Notes under the pieces: generated by a model | Database searches by the model: none | The model's input: the letters and a program-made list of their open reading frames with translations, nothing else | Told to the model about the DNA's origin: nothing | Position numbers and translations under genes: made by a program | Shown: in pieces, positions 22,284 through 32,787 of the stretch | Numbering within the stretch: position 1 is the first letter of the stretch | Layout of the letters: each line of letters starts with the position of its first letter | Assembly: GCA_903813345.2 (NCBI GenBank) | Contig: CAIIXF020000002.1 | Coordinates: 32,320,109 to 32,384,108 of the forward strand | Reading direction: 5' to 3' | DNA length: 64,000 bases | From: Owenia fusiformis | Lineage: Eukaryota; Annelida; Polychaeta; Sabellida; Oweniidae

Positions 22284-24230
22284 TTAATTCAATACTAAAA
22301 CACCCGTTCCTCTATATCTTCTTGATCGGATGCTACGGGAACGTAGCATACACTGTTCAGCCTTTCGCTTGAAGATGATGAAGTAAATTCCAAGTGCTAT
22401 CAGAATGGCCACTACTACCAGTGACACCACTACTCCTGCAATCATTCCGGTGTCTTGCGAGTCGTTCGATTTACTTGGATTCGATATAGCCGTGCCATTT
22501 GATGCGTTAGTCGGTGGTGATATATGTACTGATGGTGTTGGTACAGTTGAAACTGGTGTTGGTGTTATTGTAGGTACAGTTTGTGCTCGTTTCGGTACTG
22601 GTGTTGTTGTAAGTGCCGATGTTGTTAGTACCGGGATTGATTCTGAAGTTGTTATTTCTTGCGTTATCAGTGACATAGATGTAAGTGGCGGTGATGGTGC
22701 TGATTTTGATACTGACTTTGCTTCTATTTGTGTTGATGACGACGTCCTAAGTACTGGCGTTGGTACTGGCGTTAATACTACTTTTGATGATACCGACGTC
22801 GTTAATGCTGGAGTTGGTACTGGCGTCGACATTGCTTGTGTTGGTACTGGCGTTGCTGGAAGTTGAGTTGGTACAGATGTTGATAATACTGATGCTCTTG
22901 AGAGTCCCATGCTTGGTTGGTTGGTGGTTATATGTGTAACATTCATTTGTGTGTTCGACTCATTTGGGACAGCACTACATGATGTTTCAACTGTTGCTTT
23001 ACACATACTTGCAGTTGGGGCTGCAGGTGGTTGTACTTCTGCAAGGGTCCTGCTACAGTTTGCCATTGTGGCATTCGGGCAATTATGAAGAAAAGCTTCC
23101 CATTCTTTGAGTCCTGTTACAGTTTTATCAGATAAGCAATTATTTGTGGCGTAAAATCCGTTTAACCATTTTTTCAGCCAAATATATGAACAATTACACG
23201 GAATCTTGGTGTATGGGAAGTAAAAACCGGTCAGATTTGTGAACGCCCTTATCATACATTGGTTAATGCTTTCTATTTTATTGCTTCCAACGTTCAGTCT
23301 ATTTAGTGTATTCTCAAGTCCTACTAAGGCATTATCATCTATATTAGTGATTTTTCCTCCTTGAAGTGACAATTTCGTGAGTGATGTCAAGCCAGAGAAT
23401 GCATATGCCGAGACGTTCCTAAAAAGGTTATTGTGCAGATATAGTGCTTTCAAATTTGCCAGGCGATTCAGGGCACCAGAGGGGATCTCTGTGAGGTAGT
23501 TTAGCCCCAAGTTCAACACTTCAAGTGTACACTCCAACGCGGCAAACGCATCGATTGGTACAGGATTTGAATTAGCTAATTCATTATGTGATAAGTCAAT
23601 GGTCTTCAATCGTGTGTTGCTCTTGAAAGCATTCGCTGGAATCATTTTGATATAGTTATATGACAGTGTTAGCATCTCAAGGGACTCCAAGACACTTAGC
23701 GCTTGAGTTGGTATATCTCTCAATCGGTTTCCATGCATCTCTAGATTTGTCAAACACCCCAATCCCTCAAAAGCCTGATCTTCAATTGTCTCAATATTAT
23801 TCTTATCCAGATCAATCCTTAGTAGCTGTGTAAGACCTTTGAATGTGTTACTGCTAACCACAAAAATTGAATTGTAATCCAATAATATTTCTCTCATTTT
23901 TGTAAGTGTTAAGATACTCGCTGGTATTCTATCTAAATCATTGTGACTTAATGATAAATTCTTCAGTGTGCTGTTCAGAGAATCAAATACGTCGTTAGGG
24001 GCATGTTCTATTTGGTTATAAGCTAAACTTACTAATTCAATGTTATTCGTTGTTAGGGAATACAACTTCTTTAATATTCTATCTCTGATATTGTTACAAC
24101 GTACTTCAGTGTGATTCTCCACTGATTCACATTTACAAGTATATTCCCCAAATCTGCAAGTCTCTTGGCAACTCCCAGAAATGACTGCACCCATGAAGAC
24201 TAGCATGGATAATGCTGTTGAATACGTCAT
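22284..24230 (-). CDS. LRR cell-surface protein A (648 aa)
   Basis: Single intact coding exon. The start ATG lies six bases inside an acceptor (CTTTTTAAATTACAG), so a 5' non-coding exon is expected upstream. Order of parts: signal peptide (about 1-20), Cys-rich LRR N-cap (QETCRFGEYTCKC, VRC), about ten leucine-rich repeats (about 45-330, e.g. LSLSHNDLDRIPASIL, IDLDKNNIETIEDQAF), LRR C-cap (PCNCSYIWLKKWLNG, NNC, HNC), a long Thr/Ser/Pro-rich stalk of VPTPV-like repeats (about 400-590), a membrane span (GMIAGVVVSLVVVAILIALG) and a short basic tail. It has no kinase, TIR or Ig domain. It is a type I surface protein for adhesion or recognition, and the ligand is unknown. The layout recalls GPIb-alpha and lamprey VLRs, but that is only architecture. 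Its paralog is at 27331. Confidence 0.9.
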   Translation of the reverse strand: MTYSTALSMLVFMGAVISGSCQETCRFGEYTCKCESVENHTEVRCNNIRDRILKKLYSLTTNNIELVSLAYNQIEHAPNDVFDSLNSTLKNLSLSHNDLDRIPASILTLTKMREILLDYNSIFVVSSNTFKGLTQLLRIDLDKNNIETIEDQAFEGLGCLTNLEMHGNRLRDIPTQALSVLESLEMLTLSYNYIKMIPANAFKSNTRLKTIDLSHNELANSNPVPIDAFAALECTLEVLNLGLNYLTEIPSGALNRLANLKALYLHNNLFRNVSAYAFSGLTSLTKLSLQGGKITNIDDNALVGLENTLNRLNVGSNKIESINQCMIRAFTNLTGFYFPYTKIPCNCSYIWLKKWLNGFYATNNCLSDKTVTGLKEWEAFLHNCPNATMANCSRTLAEVQPPAAPTASMCKATVETSCSAVPNESNTQMNVTHITTNQPSMGLSRASVLSTSVPTQLPATPVPTQAMSTPVPTPALTTSVSSKVVLTPVPTPVLRTSSSTQIEAKSVSKSAPSPPLTSMSLITQEITTSESIPVLTTSALTTTPVPKRAQTVPTITPTPVSTVPTPSVHISPPTNASNGTAISNPSKSNDSQDTGMIAGVVVSLVVVAILIALGIYFIIFKRKAEQCMLRSRSIRSRRYRGTGVLVLN

Positions 24231-25257
24231 GTTGATCTGTAATTTAAAAAGAAAACAGTTTCATATCACGTATACCGATATGTCTTTTATATGGGTATAG
24301 AGCGACACCATCCATACATACAATTTTGCATGCCCTTAACAGCTTAAGCAAAGGGGGGGGGGGCGAGAATTAATATACATGTACCTTCAGCATGGATGGT
24401 AAGGGTGTCCTGCAGCCAATTTATGTAATTATTGAAGCCTAGAAAATTGGTTACAATTTATAGTACAGAAAGCGAATGAATTTTAGGCCAATCTTGACGA
24501 TTATTTTTAAACCATTCCAAGGCATTCTGAGCCAAAATTTCCGATAATTTGAAATTTTGAAATTTGTCAGATAGCAAACTGAAATGGGTTTGAACCCCCT
24601 CCCCCTAACTAGATTTATTTAGTTTTCTATCCGACATCGAACTTTTAATGCCTCCCCTTACACCAATGTAGTTCATTCACTTTCGAACTTGTCATTCGTC
24701 CAAGTCTTGATTGTGAAAATTGAACATTGATTTTAAATATTCTAATCTAGGGTTACTATAGATGAGGATAGCAGCCAGATATCAGTCTAAATCAAGTCAT
24801 TGAGTACGTGCAGATTTGGAACTCAGATTGCATTTTTAGTACTTATGTGATTGGTTTCTATTGAAAGCCCATGGTTAAACGGGGAAACCGTGAAAATATA
24901 TATGCCGACGATACAGGAAGAATTCAGTAGTGAATATCATATTCAAGTTAATTTCATCGTCCATTTGAGTTAGTCTCATCTTTTTCTTAAAATCAAACGG
25001 TTTCGGAAAAAGTTGTAAATAATAAAATAATAATTATTTGATAATGTTACATGCCTGATTATTTATTTTACTTGTTTACGATCAAAACCTAATTAGTTTA
25101 GGCCCATTGGCCAGGTTTGACAGTGGTGTCTATCAACCAATGCATGAAACTGTACCTTTATGTATTTAAACTTCAATTGCGCATCAAAATACGAACACGT
25201 GCTATGTATGTAACCAAATGTGTGATCATTCAAAATATAAAATTAAACCTATTTTAC
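24231..25257 (-). other. Predicted 5' UTR intron of LRR gene A
   Basis: The acceptor ends at 24237. A donor (GACAGAAAAG then GTAAAA) at 25258/25257 is conserved in unit B. The sequence between has no exon. Confidence 0.45.
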
Positions 25258-25514
25258 CTTTTCTGTCAAAAATGTGTGTAGGTCAGGCTAGGCACTACAT
25301 GCACATTGCACATGCAGCCAGTGGTATAGGTTGATAGTCAATCCAGACGCTGTATCCTGTGGTTAGTTCAGATATCTTCAGAAGAATTTTTGGATGTGTT
25401 AAGTTTCAAGCCGACATCTTTTTGTTTAAATGGTTCGAGGTCGTAACATTTTGCATTTAAAGTTGTTTTTGATCCTTTTTAAATTCATCAGGTCTCTATG
25501 CCCCGTCGAGTTAT
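25258..25514 (-). promoter_or_regulatory. Predicted 5' non-coding exon and promoter, LRR gene A
   Basis: This block is strongly conserved with 30178-30434, more so than the intron beside it, and ends at a matching splice donor. The transcription start was not located. Confidence 0.4.
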
Positions 25515-26109
25515 TATTGATGACATATTTAAAGAATTAAAATATTTTGTGTTAAACATTTCAACTTGTATCAGAGCGGTGGTAGCACCACCAAGTGCAA
25601 TATACTTGTAATGGAGACTACTATAGAATCTAGTATATATGTACATGTATATCTGAACAGTATTATATATTTTTATTGAAAATTGTGTAAAAATGACACA
25701 GAAGTATCGAGTAAGATTAGATATCTTAATCAGTAATTTATTTTACATTTTATATATGAACAGTAAAACGCTGTATAAACTAATAATGAATTAATATTTA
25801 TAAGGTTTTCCTTGTCAGAACTTTTGTTAGAATAGGGGCCTAGATTATTTCCTGTTTGAATAAAACAACTGTATATAATAAACTACTGTATATTAACACT
25901 AATGAAATACTAAGTATTTTATTGTAAATCTTTTATTGTATTTTATTGTATGTACATGTATATATTTGTGTAAACAGATGAATGTTTTACTGGAAGTATC
26001 TGTATAATTGTTTAATTAATTTGAAACATGAAATATGTAATTTAATGTCAAAGTTAAAAACACGTTTTATGTGATGTGTAAATACATGTTTCAATATATA
26101 AGTCAAAAT

Positions 26110-26190
26110 ATACAGAGTGTCCATAAAGTCTCTTTACAATTACAATACAAACTCTGTGTAAAGTGTGAAGATGCTTCATAGACACCCTGT
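26110..26190. mobile_element. Small mariner-type MITE, unsplit copy
   Basis: Ends read ACAGAGTGTCCATAAAGTCT and GACACCCTGT, with a TA on the left side. It corresponds to the split copy in unit A and shows what that site looked like before the 1.6-kb insertion. Confidence 0.6.
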
Positions 26191-26474
26191 ATTGCTGTGT
26201 TGGGCATCAATAAACTGGCATTGTCCCTATTAACAAACCCGTTAGTTTAGTATTTTAATGTCTGTCCATATATTTGGAAATTTGTTTCATTTAAATGATT
26301 TATTCAACAGCCAATCTGAGCCAAGGAACATTAAATCTAGAATAATATATACGAGAATATATATGTTTCAATTGAAAAATATAAATGTAAAATATTTTTT
26401 CTATGAATTTTTTTTCTTATCCGAACACCTCTCACTGTGAACATTTTTTTGGTCCAATAGTATATTCATTATAT

Positions 26475-26710
26475 TATCGTATATTGACACGTTTTTAAGA
26501 GAACCTGTACGCCATGTACGTGCGCGCGTATCGATTCGATTCCTGGGGACTACTGTCCCGCTATCCACTTTTCCAGGACCTAGTTACAATTGTTTTCCGT
26601 ATACCTTAAACTCTATACTTAATTGGCCAAGTAAACAGTACAAATGGGAGAACTAATCCACAGAAGACCATAATTTTACACGTTCACGTTCTTAACCTCC
26701 CTTCTGTATA
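26475..26710. repeat. Dispersed repeat, copy 1 of 3
   Basis: Shares ACGTTTTTAAGAGAACCTGT, TACTGTCCCGCT, GGCCAAGTAAACAGTACAAA, GGAGAACTAATCCACAG and TACACGTTCACG with copies at 31955 and 32165. In unit B it lies in DNA absent from unit A. Confidence 0.75.
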
Positions 26711-27330
26711 TTAACCACTTGCTCATCATTTGCTATCAATAAGGTTACAATCAGAATCTTAGAATGAATATTAGAGTCTAACACATATATTATCTCTTAA
26801 ACCAGATGAGAAGTTTAGCCGACCGTTCGCACAGCTGATCTACATGTACAGTATTGATTGTGACTGACACTTCTCAAGAAGGTGAATACACCTTTTTCCC
26901 TGGGACTACATCTCAGCTTTAAATTGATGTTTTTCTAGAATGCATTCAACACAAGGTCATTAACTTATTTTAAGTTAAGTCTAAGATATATATCATTTGC
27001 TATAGTACAGTACATTTACATGGACATTTATATTCTATTTACATTTGTTCTGACAATTAAAATAGCCGCCCATTCCCCTCCACCACCCATCAGGTTTATA
27101 CTACAAACCTGTGAATTAAAAGAAATATAGATACTATTATTTGCAACCAGCACGAAACGATGTTTTTGTCAAATTCACAACAAGCAGTTCGAGGGAGTAT
27201 CACCGAACAATATGTGTACAGCTTCGAGGTACGTTCGTTTTTTATGCAAATCATTTTAATCTATTTCAGAAGGGCAGGATTCAGCCTCCAATTCACGTAG
27301 TAATTTTTCTCTATATGCAAATGGAAATGC

Positions 27331-29274
27331 TTAATTCAATACTAAAACATCCGTTTCTCTATATCCTCTTGATCTAATGCTACGGGAACGTAGCATACAC
27401 TGTCCAGCCTTTCGCTTGAAGATGATGAAGTAAATTCCAAGAGCTATCAGAATGGCTACTACTACTAGTGACACCACTACTCCTGCAATCATTCCGGTGT
27501 TTTGTGAATCGTTCGATTTACTTGGATTCGATATACCCGTGCCGTTTGATGCGTTTGTTGGTGGTATATGTACTGATGGTGTTGGTACAGTTGAAACTGG
27601 TGTTGGTGTTATTGTAGGTACAGTTTGTGCTCGTTTTGGTACTGATGTTGTTGTAACTGCCGATGTTGTTGTTAGTGCCGGGATTGATTCTGAAGTTGTT
27701 GTTATTTCTTGCGTTATCACTAACATAGATGTTAGTGGTGGGGTTGGTGCTGGTTTTGATACTGACGTTGCTTCTACTTGTGTTGATGACGACGTCCTTA
27801 GTACTGGCGTTGCTACTTCTTTTGATGATACCGACGTCTTCAATGCTTGTGTTGGTACTGACGTCGACATTGTTTGTGTTGGTACTGGCGTTGCTGGGAG
27901 TTGAGTTGGTACAGATGTTGATAATACTGATGCTCTTGATAGTCCCATGCTTGGTTGGTTGGTGGTTATTTGTGTAACATTTATTTGTGTGTTTGACTCA
28001 TTTGGGACAGCACTACATGATGTTACAACTGTTGCCTTGCAAATACTTGCAGTTGGGACAGGTGGTTGTTGTACTTCTGCAGGGGTCCTGCTACAGTTTG
28101 GCATCGGGGCATTCGGGCAATTTTGAAGAAAAGCTTCCCATTCTTTGAGTCCTGTTACAGTTTTATCAGATAAGCAATTATTTGTGTCGTAATTGCGACT
28201 TACGTTTAACCATTTTCTCAGCCAAATATATGAACAATTACACGGAATCTTGTTGTAGGAGAAGTAAAGACCGGTCAGATTTGTGAACGCCCTTATCATA
28301 CATTGATCAATGCTTTCTATTTTATTATATCCAACGTTCAGTTTATTTAGTGTATTCTCAAGCCCTACTAAGGCATTATCATCTATATTAGTGATTTTTC
28401 CTCCTTGAAGCGACAATTTTGTGAGTGATGTCAAGCCAGAGAACGCATATGCCGAGACGTTCCTGAAACCGTTATGGTGCAGATATAGTGTTTTCAAATT
28501 TGCCAGACGATTCAGGGCATCAGATGGTATCTCTGTGAGGTAGTTTAGCCCCAAGTTCAACACTTCAAGTGTACACTCCAACCCGGCAAACGCATCGATT
28601 GGTACCGGATTTGAATTAGCTAATTCATTATGAGATAAGTCAATGGTCTTCAATCGTGTGTTGCTCTTGAAAGCATTCGCTGGAATCATTTTGATATAGT
28701 TATATGACAGTGTTAGCATCTCAAGGGACTCCAAGACAATTAGCGCTTGAGTTGGTATATCTCTCAATCGGTTTCCTTGCATCTCTAGATTTGTCAAACA
28801 CCCCAATCCCTCAAAAGCCTGATCTTCAATTGTCTCAATATCATTCTTATCCAGATCAATCCTTAGTAGCTGTGGAAGACCTTGGAATGTGTTACTGCTA
28901 ACCACAAAAATTGAATTGTAATCCAATAATAGTTCTCTCATTTTTGTAAGTGTTAAGATACTCGCTGGTATTCTATCTAAAACATTGTGACTTAATGATA
29001 AATTCTTCAGTGTACTGTTCAGAGAATCAAATACGCCGTCAGGGGCATGTTCTATTCGGTTATGAGCTAAACTTACTAATTCAATGTTATTCGTTGTTAG
29101 GGAATACAACTTCTTTAATATTCTATCTCTGATACTGGTACAACGTACTTCAGTGTGATTCTCCACTGATTCACATTTACACGTGTATCCCCCAAATTTG
29201 CAAGTCTCTTGGCAAAACCCAGAAAACACTGCACCCGTGAAGACTAGCATGGATAGTGCTGTTGGATACGTCAT
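27331..29274 (-). CDS. LRR cell-surface protein B (647 aa)
   Basis: Paralog of the protein at 22284 with the same parts in the same order: signal peptide, Cys-rich N-cap (QETCKFGGYTCKC), about ten LRRs, C-cap (PCNCSYIWLRKWLNV, NNC), Thr/Pro-rich stalk, membrane span (GMIAGVVVSLVVVAILIALG) and basic tail. I start it at the ATG at 29274, six bases inside the acceptor (TTTTTAAATTGCAG). The frame extends four codons further only through intron sequence. Much of the LRR core and the span is identical to A. The differences cluster in the stalk, where short repeats were gained or lost, and in the N- and C-caps. Both copies are intact, so both may be expressed. Confidence 0.9.
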   Translation of the reverse strand: MTYPTALSMLVFTGAVFSGFCQETCKFGGYTCKCESVENHTEVRCTSIRDRILKKLYSLTTNNIELVSLAHNRIEHAPDGVFDSLNSTLKNLSLSHNVLDRIPASILTLTKMRELLLDYNSIFVVSSNTFQGLPQLLRIDLDKNDIETIEDQAFEGLGCLTNLEMQGNRLRDIPTQALIVLESLEMLTLSYNYIKMIPANAFKSNTRLKTIDLSHNELANSNPVPIDAFAGLECTLEVLNLGLNYLTEIPSDALNRLANLKTLYLHHNGFRNVSAYAFSGLTSLTKLSLQGGKITNIDDNALVGLENTLNKLNVGYNKIESIDQCMIRAFTNLTGLYFSYNKIPCNCSYIWLRKWLNVSRNYDTNNCLSDKTVTGLKEWEAFLQNCPNAPMPNCSRTPAEVQQPPVPTASICKATVVTSCSAVPNESNTQINVTQITTNQPSMGLSRASVLSTSVPTQLPATPVPTQTMSTSVPTQALKTSVSSKEVATPVLRTSSSTQVEATSVSKPAPTPPLTSMLVITQEITTTSESIPALTTTSAVTTTSVPKRAQTVPTITPTPVSTVPTPSVHIPPTNASNGTGISNPSKSNDSQNTGMIAGVVVSLVVVAILIALGIYFIIFKRKAGQCMLRSRSIRSRGYRETDVLVLN

Positions 29275-30177
29275 GTTGATCTGCAATTTAAAAAGAAAAC
29301 AGTTTCATATCACGTACAACTTGAATACCGATATGTCTTTTATATGGGTATAAAGCGACAGATATTTGGGTACCTAGTCAAAAGACTACTTCACTCAAAC
29401 CATCCATACATACGAGTACAATGGTGTATGTCCTTAACAGCTTAAGCAAAGGGGGCGAGACTTAATATACATATACCTTCAGCATGGACCGGAGGGGTGT
29501 CCTGGAGCCAATTTCTGTATGTAATTATTGAAGCCTGGAAAATTGGTTACAATTTACGGAATAGAAAGTCAATGCATTTTGGCCAATGTAGTTCATTCTC
29601 TTTCGAACTTGTCATACTGCTAACAAGTTTATTGTCTGTGAAAATTAAATATCATTGTGAATTTTAAATACTCTAATCTAGGCTAGGTTACTTAGGATGA
29701 GGATAGCAGATATTAGTCCTTTATTATATAGTATGTCATTGAGTACGTGAGTATTTCTACTAAAGGTACTCAAATTGCATTTTTAGCACTGATGCAATTA
29801 GTTAAACGGGGGACTCGTGAAACTATGACGACGATACGGGAAGAACACAATTGTGCATATCATATTCAACTGTTAATTTCATCATCCATTTGAGTTTTCA
29901 TCCTAAGTAAAGTCTCTTTTTTTAAATTTAACGGTTTCGGAAATAGTCATAAATAATAAAACAATAATTATTTGATAATCTGACATGCTTGTTTACAATC
30001 AAAACTTAATTAGTTTAGGCCCATTCGCCAGGTTTGACAGTGGTGTCTATCAACCAATACATGAAACTGTACCTTTATGTATTTAAACTTCAATTGCGCA
30101 TCAAATTACAAACACGCATGCATTTGTAACCAAATGTGTGTTGATTCTATCAAAATCTAAAATTAAACCTATTTTAC
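29275..30177 (-). other. Predicted 5' UTR intron of LRR gene B
   Basis: Bounded by the acceptor at about 29281 and a donor at 30178/30177 matching that of unit A. No coding sequence was seen. Confidence 0.45.
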
Positions 30178-30434
30178 CTTTTCTGTCAAAAATGTGTGTA
30201 GGTCAGGCTTGGCACTATATTCACATTGCACAAGTAGCCAGTGACATCGGGTGATAGTCAATTCACACGCTGTATCCTGTGGTTAGTTCAGATATCTTCA
30301 GAAGTATTTTGGATGTGTTAAGTTTCAAGCCGACATCTTTTTGTTTGAATGGTTCGAGGTCGTAACATTTTGCATTTAAAGTTGTTTTTGATCCTTTTTT
30401 AAATTCATCAGGTCTTTATGCCCCGTCGAGTTAC
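30178..30434 (-). promoter_or_regulatory. Predicted 5' non-coding exon and promoter, LRR gene B
   Basis: Conserved counterpart of 25258-25514, ending at the same kind of donor (AAAAG then GTAAAA). Confidence 0.4.
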
Positions 30435-31954
30435 CTAGAACTGCGTGTATTTAAATAATTTCAATAGATGCTTTGAGTAAGTGATTTAGCTTTGAGATTC
30501 GGTGTAGTTAGCATCCTGGTTGTGTTTTACTGTTAAGTGATACATGTATATTCTCAAATCAAAGTTGACAAAATTCCACAGCTGGCAGTCAGTCCAACTC
30601 TAGCCCATTTTCTTTGTAGCAAACAAATACTACCTTACTATTCACTTACGGTATTAGGAAGTTTTAGACATGTGTGTTTTAAAGTATTAACATACAAAAT
30701 GCCAGTCACACATTTTATAAGCAAAACCACAAGCAATCCAAAATGCATGTACAATATGAATGTATGGGGGCTTTTATTTTTCCATATGGTACCGCACTGT
30801 GGTTTTTTGATTGCTTTTTTAGGTTTTATTGATGCACAACCCAATAGAAATGAACTATATAAAATATGGTTTTTGTTAGTTGAGCTTCTACAATAACCTA
30901 AATGTAGATATATTTCTGTGTTGCAGATCTGCAAGGTGATTATTTTCATATTTTCGGAAGGGGGGGGGGGGGGTAGGGGTTGTGCAGAGAGACATTTTTG
31001 TCAGTAAGGCAAATGTCGTTAGTTAAGCAAACATTCCAACCATTTGAAATAGCTGCAAAAGGCAAACGTTTACAGCTAGAGTACAGTCTATATATTAACA
31101 TTTATTTCATCTAGAATTCTATCATTCCCATCCTAAAGAATCCGTACCGCCTTCTTTCTTTCTAAAAAGGAAGAAGATATTTTGGATTTTGATGCCCTGC
31201 GTACGAGGATGATCATTCTAACATATTGTTGTTTGTATATCGTTTGGTCCTGATACAATTGCACTGTAGACATTTGAACTATTCAAATGTACAAATTGGA
31301 ATGATGGCCCATGATGCTAAGGGAAAGTGTCAAAAATAACTTGAGGCAAAATGTTGACATTTTAGGCAAACTACAAAGAGGACGACGAGTTAAGACTTAA
31401 GGTGGGAATGGGGTTGCGTCAAAACCTGGAGCGACCCACTAGCTACGGTCATGCTTCCATAATCTAATAGTAGTTATAACTGCTTCATGTGCTTACTACA
31501 TCGGCTCGAATTTTCAAAAAAAGATTGTGTTTCTAAATCACTTCATAATGTTAAACGTGATATTATAGGGGAAGGGGGGGGGGAGTATCGAGTACTCTAT
31601 TTCTAGACCTCAGAAGGGATGGTTTCTAAAGACGAGGGATCACTGATGATCATCTTGCTACATGATGAAATTTCCAGCGTTAACCACATAATATTTTGAA
31701 ATTATCAACAGTTCAACATTTCTGTTTTGATATTTGATAATAGTGTATTATCGTGAACACAAACACGCTCTTTGATCATGGTTACGAGGTCGAAGTCACC
31801 TTAACTTTATAGAACACAAATAAGTGAAGCAACCTCTATATGACTCGAAAAGCATAAAAAATCTTTGCAACCTAAAAACGAACTCTAACTATCAATGGAC
31901 CACACTTCACGAACTGTTATACTTAAGGACCCCAGTCTCAAAATTCTGGTTAAG

Positions 31955-32150
31955 TTACACGTTTTTAAGGGAACCTGTACGTCAGCGTGTAGTGTTTTGA
32001 CCCCCGGGATTACTGTCCCGCTTTCAATTCACTTTTCCGTATACCTTTATACTCAATCGGCCAAGTAAACAGTACAAATCGGGGAGAACTAATCTATAGA
32101 GGACCAGAATTCGACACCTTAACGTAAACGTTTTTAAACAACGAGTATCT
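31955..32150. repeat. Dispersed repeat, copy 2 of 3
   Basis: Matches 26475-26710 (ACGTTTTTAAGGGAACCTGT, TACTGTCCCGCTTTC, GGCCAAGTAAACAGTACAAA). It stands directly before copy 3 as a near-tandem pair. Confidence 0.7.
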
Positions 32151-32164
32151 CAACCTCCTTAATG

Positions 32165-32390
32165 TCGTTTTTAAGAGAACTTGTACGAGCGTGTTAAATA
32201 GTATGACTCCAGATATTACTGACACATTCTCAATTGTTCTCTCATGGTACCAAATTTAAAACCATTTACCTTTATACTCAATCGGACAAGTGAATACTAC
32301 GAATAAGAGAAGTAATCCACAGGGCACCATAATTCTACACGTTCACGTACATGTACAAAACGTGTAGCTTAACCTTCTAATAACATTTTT
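32165..32390. repeat. Dispersed repeat, copy 3 of 3
   Basis: A more diverged copy (GTTTTTAAGAGAACTTGTAC, CTTTATACTCAATCGGACAA, TAATCCACAG, TACACGTTCACGTAC). Confidence 0.65.
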
Positions 32391-32736
32391 GAATCATGGT
32401 GATTCTGTCTGTCGTGATCCATTTTGACAATTCACGGGAATTAAGCATCTGGGCTTAAGATCACATTCACTCAAGTTTCTCTTATCAATGCTACCACTTG
32501 ACTTTAGGAGAGCCATGTCCAGTGGCCACTATTCGCCGGAACATCGCTACAGCAATGTCACTTGTGACGAAGATGCCGATATCAGAATTCAAGACTTTTA
32601 TCAAAGTTTATCTCAAACATTTATTGTTTAGACACAAACGCTACACATGGAAATCATGTTGTAATATAGGGAGGGGGTCAATGGTTATTTGAAGATCGTG
32701 GTTTTAATTACTTTATTACGCACTTGGAATGAAAGG

Positions 32737-32743
32737 TATAAAT
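32737..32743 (+). promoter_or_regulatory. TATA box of the protease gene
   Basis: TATAAAT lies about 50 bases before the protease start codon. This leaves room for transcription to start near 32767 and for a very short 5' UTR. Confidence 0.6.
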
Positions 32744-32787
32744 GATGGTTTTGTGGGGTTTACCGCATTTCGAGTTCCAAAGAGAAA

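Larger units (their letters stand above)
19391..25514. repeat. Tandem duplication unit A (LRR gene A)
   Basis: Unit A matches unit B (25567-30434) from TATCAGAGCGGTGGTAG at its left end to ATGCCCCGTCGAGTTA at its right end. The two are separated by about 50 unrelated bases. Unit A carries a 1.6-kb transposon (19990-21597) that unit B lacks. Unit B carries about 0.5 kb near 26410-26930 that unit A lacks. Confidence 0.85.
25567..30434. repeat. Tandem duplication unit B (LRR gene B)
   Basis: Second copy of the unit described at 19391-25514. The homology covers 3' flank, coding exon, intron and upstream region. Confidence 0.85.
30435..32736. other. Intergenic, between LRR B and the protease
   Basis: AT-rich, with two copies of a dispersed repeat (31955 and 32165) and a poly-G run near 30959. 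No gene could be supported. The open frames here look random. Confidence 0.4.

Noticed and set aside
22405-22866. Plus-strand frame rich in Val/Asp/Thr opposite LRR gene A (and the like frame at 27452-27904)
   Set aside because: It is the antisense shadow of the Thr/Pro-rich stalk repeats; it has no start context or splice support.
30537-30896. 119-codon plus-strand frame
   Set aside because: No recognisable family, no promoter or splice context, and another random-looking frame lies opposite.
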